Shown: positions 18,180 through 32,308 of the stretch, one piece after another | Layout of the letters: each line of letters starts with the position of its first letter | How positions within the stretch are numbered: position 1 is the first letter of the stretch | Assembly: GCA_030247725.1 (NCBI GenBank) | Contig: JAOTRT010000003.1 | Span: 310,001-374,000, forward strand | Source: Candidatus Nitricoxidireducens bremensis | GTDB lineage: Bacteria; Pseudomonadota; Gammaproteobacteria; Burkholderiales; Rhodocyclaceae | Reading direction: 5' to 3' | Length of the DNA: 64,000 nucleotides | Notes under the pieces: model-generated | What the model saw: only the letters and a program-made list of their open reading frames with translations | What the model was told of the DNA's origin: nothing | Databases searched by the model: none | Translations under genes and position numbers: made by a program

Positions 18180-19094
18180 CTAGCGCGAACGGATCGGGCT
18201 GGTGCCGGGCAGCCGGCAGTCCAGCAGGGCCTTGCGCACCAGGTCGATGGCCTGATGGCGCGGGAAGCTCGCCCGCCACACCAGGCCGATACGGCGCGTC
18301 GGCGTCGGCTCGACGAAGGGGCGGGCGCGCAGCAGCGGGTCGGTTTTCGGTATCCCATCCACCGCCGTCGCCGGCATCACCGTGATGCCGACTCCTGAGG
18401 CCACCATGTGGCGGATGGTCTCCAGGGAACTGCCCTCCAGCACCTGGGGGCCGCCGTGACCCGCCTGGGTACATAAGTCCAGCACCTGGTCGCGGAAACA
18501 GTTGCCGCGGCCGAGCATCAACAGGGGTTCGTCCAGCAGGTGGGCCGGATCGATGGCTTTCTGCCTGGCCCAGGCATGGCCCACGGGCACCAGCACGCGG
18601 AAGGCCTCGTCGTAGACCGGCTGGGCCACCAGGCCGGGTTCCTCGATGGGCAGGGCCAGCACGGCCACGTCGAGATCGCCGCGCTTGAGGGATTCCAGCA
18701 GGCGCGCCGTGAAGCTCTCCTCGATGATGAGGGGCATCTTCGGCGCCCGTTCCTTCACCAGGGGCACCAGCTTGGGCAGCAGATAGGGGCCGATGGTGTA
18801 GATGGCGCCGATGCGCAGGGGGCCGGCGAGGGGATCGCCGGCGGCCTCGGCCAGTTCCTTGACGCGGCTCGCCTCGGCCAGCACGCGTTCGGCCTGGGCG
18901 ACGATCTGCTCGCCCACGGGGGTGGGTCGCACGTCGTTCTGGCCGCGCTCGAAGAGAATGGCGCCGAGTTCGTCCTCCAGCTTCTTGACGGCCACCGAGA
19001 GGGTGGGCTGGGAGACGAAGCACTTCTCCGCGGCGCGGCCGAAATGGCGCTCGCGGGCGAGGGCGACGATGTACTTGAGTTCGGTCAGGGTCAC
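18180..19094 (-). CDS. oxyR: Hydrogen peroxide-sensing LysR-type regulator OxyR
   Basis: 304 residues. The N-terminal winged HTH (1-60, RHFGRAAEKCFVSQPTLSVA) is followed by a LysR effector domain. The two redox cysteines fall at residues 199 and 208 (GNCFRDQVLDLC), exactly the positions of the disulfide-forming pair in E. coli OxyR. The start is a GTG at 19092-19094. No catalase, ahpC or dps gene is in the window, so its targets are elsewhere. It is divergent from the kinase-like/P-loop gene across 44 bp. Confidence 0.94.
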   Translation of the reverse strand: MTLTELKYIVALARERHFGRAAEKCFVSQPTLSVAVKKLEDELGAILFERGQNDVRPTPVGEQIVAQAERVLAEASRVKELAEAAGDPLAGPLRIGAIYTIGPYLLPKLVPLVKERAPKMPLIIEESFTARLLESLKRGDLDVAVLALPIEEPGLVAQPVYDEAFRVLVPVGHAWARQKAIDPAHLLDEPLLMLGRGNCFRDQVLDLCTQAGHGGPQVLEGSSLETIRHMVASGVGITVMPATAVDGIPKTDPLLRARPFVEPTPTRRIGLVWRASFPRHQAIDLVRKALLDCRLPGTSPIRSR

Positions 19095-19138
19095 GGCGTT
19101 ATTATGCCTTCATTGCCCGCAGGGAAAGACACCGGCCC

Positions 19139-20647
19139 ATGAGCCAGCCGCCGCTGATCCGCGCATTGCTCGATCCCACCCGTTCCCCCTTCGGCACCGC
19201 GGCGGTGGGACTCATGGAAACCCACGCCTCCTGGGTGCTGCTGGCGGGCGACTGGGCCTACAAGATCAAAAAGCCGATCACCCTGCCCTTCCTCGACTAC
19301 GGCAGCCTGGAAAAGCGCCGCGCCTGCTGCGAGGCCGAGTTGCGCCTCAACCGCCGCTACGCGCCCGAGCTTTACCAGGACGTGGTCCCCATCGCCGGCA
19401 GCGCCGAGGCGCCGGTGCCCGGTGGCTGCGGCCCGGCCATCGAATACGCGGTGCGCATGCGACGCTTCCCCGAGTCCCAACGCCTCGACCACCTGGCCCG
19501 CCGCGGCGAGCTGACGGACGTCCACATCAGCGCCCTGGCCGCGGAGATCGCCGCCTTCCACGGCGCCGCGGCGGCGGCGCCCGCCGCTTCCCGCTTCGGC
19601 GAACCCGAGCTGGTGTTGGCCGAAGCCCTGGAGAACTTCGAGGAACTGGAGCGCCTGATGCCGGCGGCACCCGACCGGCTGCGCCTCGCTGCCCTGGCCG
19701 ACTGGACCCGTGCCGAGTTCCGCCATCGCAAGGCCGCCTTCGCCGCCCGCAAGGAGTCCGGCTGCGTGCGCGAATGCCACGGCGACCTGCACCTGGGCAA
19801 CCTGGTCCTGCTCGGCGAGCGGGTGGTGCCCTTCGACTGCATCGAGTTCAACGACGACTTCCGCTGGATAGACGTGGCCTCGGAACTGGCCTTCACCCTG
19901 GTGGACCTGCTGGACCATGGCCAGGGCGGCCTCGCCTGCTGGCTGCTCAGCGAATGGCTGGCCGTCGGCGGCGATTTCGACGCCCTGGCGGTGCTGCGCT
20001 TCTATGCCGTCTACCGGGCCCTGGTGCGCGCCAAGGTGGCGGCGATCCGCGCCGCCCAGGAGGAGGGGAGCGCCGCCGCGGCCGACCTGGATGACGCCCG
20101 CGGCTACCTCACCCTGGCGGAGCGCCTGTGCCGGCCGCCGCCCGCGAGCCTGACCATCACCCACGGCGTTTCCGGTTCCGGCAAGTCCCGCGCCTCGAAG
20201 CGGCGCCTGCTGGCGGACACCGCCTGCACCACCGTGCGCCTGCGCTCCGACGTGGAACGCAAACGCCTGTTCGGCTTCGGTGCGGCGGCCCGGAGCGGCT
20301 CCCCGGTGAACGGCGGCATCTATACGCCCGCCGCCAACACCGCCACCTACCGGCGCCTGGAGGACTTGGCCCAGGGAGCCCTGCACGGGGGCTGGTCGGT
20401 GGTGGTGGACGCCGCCTTCCTCAAGCGCAGCGAACGGGACGACTTCCGCCGCCTGGCGGCGAACAACGACCTGCCCTTCGCCATCCTCGCCTGCACGGCG
20501 CCGGTGGAGGAGTTGCGCCGCCGCGTCGCCGCGCGCCGGGGCGACCCTTCGGAAGCCACGCCGGAAGTACTGGAAAAGCAGCTGGGCTGGATCGAACCCC
20601 TCGCCCCGGAGGAACAGGCTTTCGCCGTCAGCCCCGCAGCCGCTTGA
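19139..20647 (+). CDS. Bifunctional APH-like kinase / P-loop ATPase protein
   Basis: 502 residues in two parts. Residues 1-320 resemble the aminoglycoside phosphotransferase/choline kinase fold: a catalytic loop HGDLHLGN near 220 and the metal-binding Asp in VPFDCIEFNDD. Residues about 335-495 form a P-loop kinase (HGVSGSGKS near 340) like the AAA_33/zeta-toxin-like kinases. This arrangement is a conserved bacterial family annotated as APH/ATP-binding fusion; the physiological substrate is unknown, and antibiotic resistance should not be assumed. The ATG at 19139 is divergent from oxyR. The 3' end overlaps the converging DUF123 gene by 20 bp. Confidence 0.85.
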   Translation: MSQPPLIRALLDPTRSPFGTAAVGLMETHASWVLLAGDWAYKIKKPITLPFLDYGSLEKRRACCEAELRLNRRYAPELYQDVVPIAGSAEAPVPGGCGPAIEYAVRMRRFPESQRLDHLARRGELTDVHISALAAEIAAFHGAAAAAPAASRFGEPELVLAEALENFEELERLMPAAPDRLRLAALADWTRAEFRHRKAAFAARKESGCVRECHGDLHLGNLVLLGERVVPFDCIEFNDDFRWIDVASELAFTLVDLLDHGQGGLACWLLSEWLAVGGDFDALAVLRFYAVYRALVRAKVAAIRAAQEEGSAAAADLDDARGYLTLAERLCRPPPASLTITHGVSGSGKSRASKRRLLADTACTTVRLRSDVERKRLFGFGAAARSGSPVNGGIYTPAANTATYRRLEDLAQGALHGGWSVVVDAAFLKRSERDDFRRLAANNDLPFAILACTAPVEELRRRVAARRGDPSEATPEVLEKQLGWIEPLAPEEQAFAVSPAAA

Positions 20648-20977
20648 GGTGGCTGCCGCAGCCGGCGCCGCAGTCCGAGGCGCCGAAGCCCGGCGCCGGA
20701 ACATCCCCCGCCGTCGTCCGGTTCCAGCGGCATTCGTCGCGGCGGGAGCGCCGCACTTCCACCACCCGTACGCCGGGGGCGGCCAGCAGGTAGTCGATGT
20801 GCCAGCGCAGGGTCTTCTCGCGGCGCAGGTGGCGGGCAATGCGCGCCTCGAGGTTGCGTTTCGCCGATCCCGTATAGACGTAGCCGCCCGCCGGGAAGTC
20901 GAAGACGCCGAGGCGGCCGACGGCCACGCGCACGTCCCGCGCCACCTCGATGCACAACTGGTAGGCGGTGGCGCCGC

Positions 20978-20981
<4 letters not shown>
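20628..20981 (-). CDS. DUF123 / GIY-YIG-like protein
   Basis: 117 residues with the pattern of DUF123, the small domain found alone or fused to endonuclease III in archaea and related to GIY-YIG nucleases. Visible features are [27 protein letters not shown], and a Cys-rich end (DECRW.., [15 protein letters not shown]). It may cut or bind DNA; no substrate is known. The ATG at 20979-20981 overlaps the stop of the upstream histidine kinase gene by 4 bp (ATGA), so it is translationally coupled to a signalling gene, which is unusual. Confidence 0.82.
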
Positions 20982-22345
<1,364 letters not shown>

Positions 22346-22357
22346 TCTAGCGGAGAC

Positions 22358-23347
<990 letters not shown>

Positions 23348-23633
23348 GGAATTACCCGGCGCCTTCCGCCGGCCGGCCCTGAGAGCGGGCAACGGCCATG
23401 ACCGAACGCAGGAAATCCGGGCGGGGCGGGGTAGCGGCTTCCGGCAAGAAAGGGACGGACGGATTCACGGCGGGGGAAGCTCTCTCGATGGCATGGGCAA
23501 GGGCGGCGGCGAGCTGGAAAAACCGGCGGGGAAACCGGAAACGGGATGCGCCTGCCGCATTATGCCCGCCTCGTGTAGAGTAGCGCACCCCAGCCGCGCC
23601 GAGGCGACCGGCGCGGGCCGCCGCAACCACGCC

Positions 23634-23840
23634 ATGCCAGAAGCCAAGCCCCCCCGAGAACCGCAGGCCGTCTCCTGCATGAAGTGCATCTACCACTTCA
23701 TCACCTACGACCCCGCCTTCCCCTACGGCTGCCGCGCCATGAACTTCAAGAGCCGGCAACTGCCCCAGTACGAGGTCTTCGGCGCCTCCCGGCAGACCTG
23801 CCAGTACTTCAGCCCAAGGGAGAGGAAGGGGGAAGTCTGA
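23634..23840 (+). CDS. Small conserved cysteine-containing protein
   Basis: 68 residues. After a short Pro-rich lead the conserved part is CMKCIYHFITYDPAFPYGC followed by MNFKSRQLP and a final TCQYF. The CxxC...C...C spacing suggests a metal or Fe-S site. Similar short proteins occur in many proteobacteria without an assigned function. The ATG at 23634 is the first start before the conserved region. The open frame extends well upstream, but that part is compositionally biased and unlikely to be coding. It converges on the cyclic-nucleotide-binding gene. Confidence 0.75.
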   Translation: MPEAKPPREPQAVSCMKCIYHFITYDPAFPYGCRAMNFKSRQLPQYEVFGASRQTCQYFSPRERKGEV

Positions 23841-23891
23841 ACCGCGGTTTCTGGGTGCCGGTTCGCCGATGCGGCCGGATGCCGACAGCCC

Positions 23892-24854
23892 TCAGCGTCC
23901 GCGCATGGGACAGCCCTGGTAGCACTTGCGGCCGATGGTCTGCATGAAGATCTTGGTGGAGCGGCGCAGGCGCGTGGAAAAAAGCCGCGCCAGTTCCCGG
24001 TAGACCAGGGCGCCGACCTCGGGCGTCTTCTCCAGGTGGCCCGCATTCAGGCGTACCAGCTTGGCGTCGGTGACGGCGATGACGTCCGCCGTCCTGCCGT
24101 GGGCCTCGCTGACGACGGCGGTCTCGCCGAAATAGTTGCCCGGCGTGAGCAGGGCGAGGCGCATGGGCGCAAATTCGATGACCTTGCTGACTTCCAGTTC
24201 GCCTTCCAGGACGATGTACATGTTCTGGCCGAAGGAATTCTCCTTCACCACGTAGTCGCCGGCGGCTACGGTATAGGGCTGGCCCAGGCGCGCCAGCACT
24301 TCCAGGCCCTTGGGCCCGATCTGGCCGGGCGGCGGCGGTGTCATACCCTTGGTGATCTGATTGACGCACTGAACCTCGCAGACCGGCGCCATGTGGGTGC
24401 GCATCTCGGTGTCGATCTCCAGGTGGCGCAAGGCGACGATGCGCGCCAGGTTCTGGTAGAGCTTGAAGGCGATGTTGGGGAAGGAGGAGACGAAGTCGCC
24501 GGTGAAGCCCAGCAGCACGCCGTCGGTCTTGGCGACCACCGTCGCCGAGCGCGGCTGCTTGTCGGCCAGGGCCATCTCGCCGAAGCACTGACCCATTTCG
24601 AGGGTGCCGACCACTTCGACGGAACCGTCGGTGGCCGCGCGGCGGACCTCAAAGCTGCCGCCCATGACGAGGAAGATTTCCTGGCCGCCCTCGTCGTCTT
24701 CCTTGAACACCACGTCGCCCTGCCGACAGCTGACGCGCCGCGCCTTCGCCAGGAAAGCGACGAGTTCCACCGGCTTGAGGCCGCGGAAGAACGGCACCGT
24801 CCGAATGAGCCGGTCGACCACGGGCCCCAGTTGATCTGCTGCGTCGGTCGCCAT
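23892..24854 (-). CDS. Protein with two cyclic nucleotide-binding domains
   Basis: 320 residues. The first CNB domain (about 15-140) has a near-canonical phosphate-binding cassette (FGEMALADKQPRSATV); the second (about 190-300) has FGETAVVSEAHGRTADV. There is no helix-turn-helix, so this is not a CRP-type transcription factor; the tandem layout recalls regulatory subunits that act on a partner. Cysteines occur in the linker (CEVQC) and the tail (CYQGCPMRGR). The partner and nucleotide are unknown. The ATG is at 24852-24854. The 323-bp upstream spacer carries the palindrome array. Confidence 0.87.
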   Translation of the reverse strand: MATDAADQLGPVVDRLIRTVPFFRGLKPVELVAFLAKARRVSCRQGDVVFKEDDEGGQEIFLVMGGSFEVRRAATDGSVEVVGTLEMGQCFGEMALADKQPRSATVVAKTDGVLLGFTGDFVSSFPNIAFKLYQNLARIVALRHLEIDTEMRTHMAPVCEVQCVNQITKGMTPPPPGQIGPKGLEVLARLGQPYTVAAGDYVVKENSFGQNMYIVLEGELEVSKVIEFAPMRLALLTPGNYFGETAVVSEAHGRTADVIAVTDAKLVRLNAGHLEKTPEVGALVYRELARLFSTRLRRSTKIFMQTIGRKCYQGCPMRGR

Positions 24855-25009
24855 GAGATGCTCCTTTGCCTATCCCGAAAAGCCGCTGCGGAAGCGAAGA
24901 TCGTCGGCCCCGTCAAGCCCGGCCGACAATGCGATTGTACTGAATACGCGGGCGATCATAGCCATCGGACCGAAGCAGGTATTAGCGCTACCGAACAGGC
25001 CGGTCTGGC

Positions 25010-25133
25010 TGTCCATAATGGACAAGCAAGCATGTCCTAATGGACATTCGACCCTAGGGAAGAATTAGCAATCCGCTAATAATCATTGTGTTGTCTTCCT
25101 TAACGGACAAACGATAGCTGTCCATAATGGACA
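25010..25133. promoter_or_regulatory. Array of TGTCC-N4/5-GGACA palindromes (putative operator)
   Basis: The 323-bp spacer 24855-25177 has no gene and is much richer in A+T than its surroundings. It contains TGTCCATAATGGACA twice, perfectly (25010-25024 and 25119-25133, the latter extended to CTGTCCATAATGGACAG). It also has TGTCCTAATGGACA (25033-25046) and a degenerate TTCCTTAACGGACA (25096-25109). Centres are about 22.5, 63 and 23.5 bp apart, close to whole helical turns, so bound dimers would lie on one DNA face. Between the pairs lies ATTAGC-N5-GCTAAT (25064-25080). The sites are upstream of the cyclic-nucleotide-binding gene and just beyond the 3' end of the AlbA_2 gene. The binding protein is unknown. 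Confidence 0.65.
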
Positions 25134-25177
25134 GACAACGCGGCTGTCGTTAAGCCCGGTTACGGGATTGATCCACC

Positions 25178-26815
25178 TTACGGTTTGGTCCGCCGATACC
25201 GGCGCCAGCGCTTTTCTCCGATATGGCTGACTTCTGCCTCTGCTTCCAAGTCATCCAATGCGCGTTTCACCGTCCGAGTGGAAATCTCCGGTCCGACCCG
25301 CCGATTTATCTCACTGCTAGATGAATCGGGATAGCTTTCTAGGTCCGCCAGAATCAGCGCCTTGAGCCGATAGGGCTCGATACGTTTGAGGGTGGTCACC
25401 TTGTCCAGGCCCACGCCGCGCAGTAGTTCCGGCGCCACGAAATAACGTGTGGCCTTGGTGCGACCACTGCTGCTTACCACACCGAAATCCGGCAAACGTC
25501 CCAGCCAGGATTTAAGAGCTTCGGCGCTCTCCACTTCCAGGGATTGCATCAGCTCCCGCGCCGTACAGGACTCGTTAAGGGCCAGCACTCCTATACATAT
25601 GCGCTCGCGCTGGGTCAGTTGGTAACGCTGCTCCACCTCTTCAAGCAGTTGCAACACCTCCGGCTTGAGAATGCGACGCTCAATACCCACCTTCACCCAG
25701 TCGGGCCCCTCGCTGATCGCAGGGGCTGGGCGCCCTTGGGACAGCAGGCGGTCATAGATCAGGTCGAAGCCGCTACCCTCCCGCTCCATCAAGCCAAGAT
25801 CATGGAACACCCGAGCTAAGCCTTCGTTGCGACGACGGCTGGCGTGGAGCAGGTTGCGCGGCGTCACCCCCAGAGGCAGGCGGCCTGGATTCACCAGTTC
25901 CAGCCGGTCCGGGTGGAGATTAAGGAAGATGTCCCCGCGCTGGGTGTAGGGTCGGTGAACCAGTGCATTCACCAGCAGTTCCCGCACCACGGCTTCGTCG
26001 TAAGCCGGTACGCTGCGCCGGTAGAGGCCCTCGGGAATCTCATAGCTTTCGCGGAAGTCCGCTACCTCGCGCCAAATGGCGTCGGGTAGTTCCAGGGGCG
26101 AAAGACTATAGTCGTCCCATAGCCACTTATTGATCTTTTGTCCCCGTTCGTCGTACTTTATGGCTTGCACCAGGGGTGCCGTGCCTAAGCGGCGGCGGTT
26201 CGCTGTTGTTCCGATCAGTAGCACACCCAGATGGGTCAGCCAGTCGCCATCAACAAAGCCATAGTGGTCCAGCAACTCATCGACCGTCTTTTCCTTGACC
26301 GATGCCTTGACCCGATCCGAGGCACGGATACCGGTGACGAAGGCGGCCAGCTTCACAGTGTCCGTGCCCTTGCGCGGAATGCGATTGTTGAGGGTTTCCC
26401 AAACCAGGCCTGGCCGCTCGTCGGCTAGGCGTAGCATGTCGTCGCCCAGAACCGGCTGGCAACTGTCACCCACACGCAGAAAGTAGCGGCCATCACTGGT
26501 GGAGGCAATGTTGGGGGAGCGGAGGACATCTACTTCAATGAACGCCGCCTGGTTATCAGCCGTGGCGACGCGGACGAACACCTTCACATTGACAGTCAGC
26601 TCGCCGATGCGCTTTGTTACCACGTCCGGCAGGTCGTCCGGAATCGTTTGGCCGACGGGCGGCAGTTCGTCTCCATCCTCAAAGCCAATCAGCAGCTTTC
26701 CGCCTTCACTGTTGGCTAAGGAAACGCAGGCGCGGGCAATATCAGCCCAATCTGCCGTTCGACCCGTTACTAGCCGCAAGGACTTACGCTCGACGTGCTG
26801 GCCTTCTAGGCTCAT
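25178..26815 (-). CDS. AlbA_2 (Schlafen-type) DNA-binding / ATPase regulator protein
   Basis: 545 residues of the COG2865 type. The N-terminal AlbA_2 domain (about 5-115) includes VERKS..ADIARACVSLANSEGGKLLIG. A GHKL-like ATPase domain follows (about 290-395: VVRELLVNALVHRPYTQRGD, then EREGSGFDLIYDRLL). The C-terminus (about 460-545) contains winged-helix-like segments. Such proteins are annotated as transcriptional regulators or ATP-binding proteins and often occur in islands and defence neighbourhoods; the actual role is unknown. I chose the ATG at 26813-26815 because the family begins shortly before VERKS. The coding sequence looks clearly lower in G+C than its neighbours and sits between otherwise core genes, suggesting acquisition. 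Nothing was found in the 151-bp gap to gyrB. Confidence 0.85.
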   Translation of the reverse strand: MSLEGQHVERKSLRLVTGRTADWADIARACVSLANSEGGKLLIGFEDGDELPPVGQTIPDDLPDVVTKRIGELTVNVKVFVRVATADNQAAFIEVDVLRSPNIASTSDGRYFLRVGDSCQPVLGDDMLRLADERPGLVWETLNNRIPRKGTDTVKLAAFVTGIRASDRVKASVKEKTVDELLDHYGFVDGDWLTHLGVLLIGTTANRRRLGTAPLVQAIKYDERGQKINKWLWDDYSLSPLELPDAIWREVADFRESYEIPEGLYRRSVPAYDEAVVRELLVNALVHRPYTQRGDIFLNLHPDRLELVNPGRLPLGVTPRNLLHASRRRNEGLARVFHDLGLMEREGSGFDLIYDRLLSQGRPAPAISEGPDWVKVGIERRILKPEVLQLLEEVEQRYQLTQRERICIGVLALNESCTARELMQSLEVESAEALKSWLGRLPDFGVVSSSGRTKATRYFVAPELLRGVGLDKVTTLKRIEPYRLKALILADLESYPDSSSSEINRRVGPEISTRTVKRALDDLEAEAEVSHIGEKRWRRYRRTKP

Positions 26816-26966
26816 AAACGGCGATACCCAACAGGCGTAGGCTTGAAGAGAATTTTCATGCCCTGATCCAGCAGAGTGATGAAATGCAGCAGACCGTTCG
26901 ATGACGAACAACTGAGCTTTCAGTGGTCCAACTCAGAAACGCAGCGCTTGGGAATACCCAATACCG

Positions 26967-30561
<3,595 letters not shown>

Positions 30562-30768
30562 TCTTAATTCTCCTTGTAGTAATAGGTGGCGTTGAAATTT
30601 GTGGGCAAACGGTTATTCGTATTCTGATTCATTGTGTTACGTAAGCCTGAAGTCTCTGGGGAACTGCCGTCGATGCCTGTGAAGGATTGTGGATGGAATT
30701 CCTGCTCCGGGATTTCGGGCGGTTTATCCACAATCTGTTCATATGTTTCCCAGTCATTTTCCAGAGAC
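30562..30768. other. AT-rich dnaA-dnaN spacer with DnaA boxes, candidate origin element
   Basis: This spacer is visibly richer in A+T than the genes around it. It has a perfect DnaA box TTATCCACA at 30724-30732 and two 7-of-9 matches on the other strand (TGTGGATGG at 30688-30696 and TGTGGGCAA at 30600-30608). The AT-rich part (about 30562-30650) could serve for unwinding. A short minus-strand open frame here (30564-30821) is judged non-coding. Whether oriC is here, in the dnaA-rpmH spacer, or split across both cannot be settled by eye. Confidence 0.55.
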
Positions 30769-32133
30769 TTATCCCTTGATCGTCTGCAGTAATACATGCA
30801 GGTCGTTGTTGAGCTGGCCATCCTTGGTGCGCAAGTCGGCGATGGTACGACAGGCGTGCATGACGGTGGTATGGTCGCGACCGCCGAAGGCGTCGCCGAT
30901 CTCGGGCAGGCTATGGGGCGTCAGTTCGCGGGACAGCCACATGGCCACCTGGCGCGGCCGGGCAATGGCGCGGGTACGCTTCTGGGAATACATCTCGGCG
31001 ACCTTGATCTTGTAGTAGTCGGAGACGGTTTTCTGGATCAGTTCCAGGGTGATCTGCCGGTTGTGGGCGCCGATGACGTCCTTCAAGGCTTCCTTGGCCA
31101 CGTCCATGTTGAGCTCACGGCCCTGAAAGTGGGCGAAGGCGAAGACCTTCTTGAGGGCGCCTTCCAGTTCGCGTACGTTGGAACGCAGGTTCTTGGCGAT
31201 GAGGAAGGCCACGTCGTCGCCGAGACAGGCCTTCTCGGATTCCGCCTTCTTTTTCAGGATGGCGACGCGCATTTCCAGTTCCGGCGGTTCGATCTGGACC
31301 GTCAGGCCGGAGCCAAAACGGGAGATCAGGCGATCCTCGATGCCCTGGATGTCCTTCGGATAGGTATCGCAAGTGATGACGATCTGTTTCTTGGCGCTGA
31401 CCAGGGCGTTGAAGGCGTAGAAGAACTCCTCCTGGGTGCGGTCCTTGCCGTTGAAGAACTGGATGTCGTCGATCAGCAGCAGGTCCAGTGAATGGTAGAA
31501 GCGCTTGAAGGTGTCGAAGGACTTCTGCTGCAGGGTGCGCACGAAGTCGGAGACGTAATCGGTGGCGTGGATGTAGCAGACGCGGGCCGCCGGGTTGGAC
31601 TGGTAGACCGCATTGCCGATGGCGTGGATCAGGTGGGTCTTGCCCAGTCCCGTGCCGCCATAGACGAACAGGGGGTTGTAGGACGTGCCGGGATTCAGGG
31701 CCACCTGCTGGGCGGCGGCGCGGGCCATGTCGTTGGAGCGACCCGTCACCAGCATCTCGAAGGTGAAGTCCGGATTCAGGCGCGTCTTCTCGTAGGAAGG
31801 ATCGATGCTGCGGATGGCCGGCCGTTCCGGTATCGGTGTCGGCGCAGCGGATACGGCTGTCTCGGGAACTTCGGGTTCGTCCCTCTCGGCGGAGCGTTCC
31901 TCCACCGCCAGGCTGATGGTCACCGGCTCGGGAAAGAAATCCTGGGAGATGGCTTCGATCTGGCTCAGGTAGCGTTTGCGCACCCAGTCCAGCACATAGC
32001 GATTGGGAGCGACGAGACGCAGGTGCGACGGACGATCCTCCTCCAGGCGCAACGTCTTGATCCAGGCGTTGAACTGCTGCGAAGGAAGTTCCTGCTCAAA
32101 GCGGGAAAGACAGGCGGACCAGAATTCGTTCAT
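30769..32133 (-). CDS. dnaA: Chromosomal replication initiator DnaA
   Basis: 454 residues. Domain I begins MNEFWSACLSRFEQELPSQQ. A variable domain II covers about 85-115. The AAA+ domain III has Walker A GGTGLGKTHL and Walker B LLLIDDIQFF. Domain IV carries the DnaA signature GGRDHTTVMHACRTI that contacts DnaA boxes. The ATG at 32131-32133 has no obvious Shine-Dalgarno sequence but directly follows a small hairpin. It is divergent from rpmH across 203 bp. This is the marker gene for the replication origin. Confidence 0.98.
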   Translation of the reverse strand: MNEFWSACLSRFEQELPSQQFNAWIKTLRLEEDRPSHLRLVAPNRYVLDWVRKRYLSQIEAISQDFFPEPVTISLAVEERSAERDEPEVPETAVSAAPTPIPERPAIRSIDPSYEKTRLNPDFTFEMLVTGRSNDMARAAAQQVALNPGTSYNPLFVYGGTGLGKTHLIHAIGNAVYQSNPAARVCYIHATDYVSDFVRTLQQKSFDTFKRFYHSLDLLLIDDIQFFNGKDRTQEEFFYAFNALVSAKKQIVITCDTYPKDIQGIEDRLISRFGSGLTVQIEPPELEMRVAILKKKAESEKACLGDDVAFLIAKNLRSNVRELEGALKKVFAFAHFQGRELNMDVAKEALKDVIGAHNRQITLELIQKTVSDYYKIKVAEMYSQKRTRAIARPRQVAMWLSRELTPHSLPEIGDAFGGRDHTTVMHACRTIADLRTKDGQLNNDLHVLLQTIKG

Positions 32134-32136
32134 CGG

Positions 32137-32152
32137 TTGCGGTTGTCCGCAA
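32137..32152 (-). promoter_or_regulatory. Hairpin immediately upstream of the dnaA start codon
   Basis: TTGCGG/CCGCAA with a 4-nt loop sits 3 bp upstream of the dnaA ATG. In the dnaA mRNA it would form a small stem exactly where a ribosome binding site is expected, and no AGGA-like sequence is visible. It could limit dnaA translation or be a protein-binding palindrome. Confidence 0.4.
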
Positions 32153-32249
32153 TTTAATGATTGTTATGGAAAATCTTCTCTGAAGACGCTCGAAGCAGGC
32201 GATCGGCGCGACCGTCGCAAGGGCGCTATTCTAGCCGCTTCCAGGGGAG

Positions 32250-32258
32250 TTATCCACA
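32250..32258 (+). promoter_or_regulatory. DnaA box in the dnaA-rpmH spacer
   Basis: Perfect TTATCCACA, 117 bp upstream of dnaA and 21 bp before the rpmH promoter -35 element. It could belong to the origin or mediate dnaA autoregulation. It is the only clear box in this 203-bp spacer. Confidence 0.6.
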
Positions 32259-32278
32259 AGGCGGACCAGAAAAAGCGC

Positions 32279-32308
32279 TTGACAAACAGGGGCCTCAAAC
32301 GATGTAAT
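32279..32308 (+). promoter_or_regulatory. Sigma-70 promoter of the rpmH operon
   Basis: A perfect -35 TTGACA (32279-32284), an 18-bp spacer and -10 TGTAAT (32303-32308, one mismatch) lie 28 bp upstream of the rpmH ATG. This is a strong promoter as expected for a ribosomal protein gene. Confidence 0.75.

Noticed and set aside
25118..25134. CTGTCCATAATGGACAG as a LexA box
   Set aside because: LexA of this group needs CTGT-N8-ACAG; here the spacing is nine and the inner bases are symmetric in their own right (TCC/GGA).
30564..30821. An 85-codon minus-strand frame between dnaA and dnaN
   Set aside because: It overlaps the dnaA 3' end, has no conserved feature, and covers the DnaA-box region.
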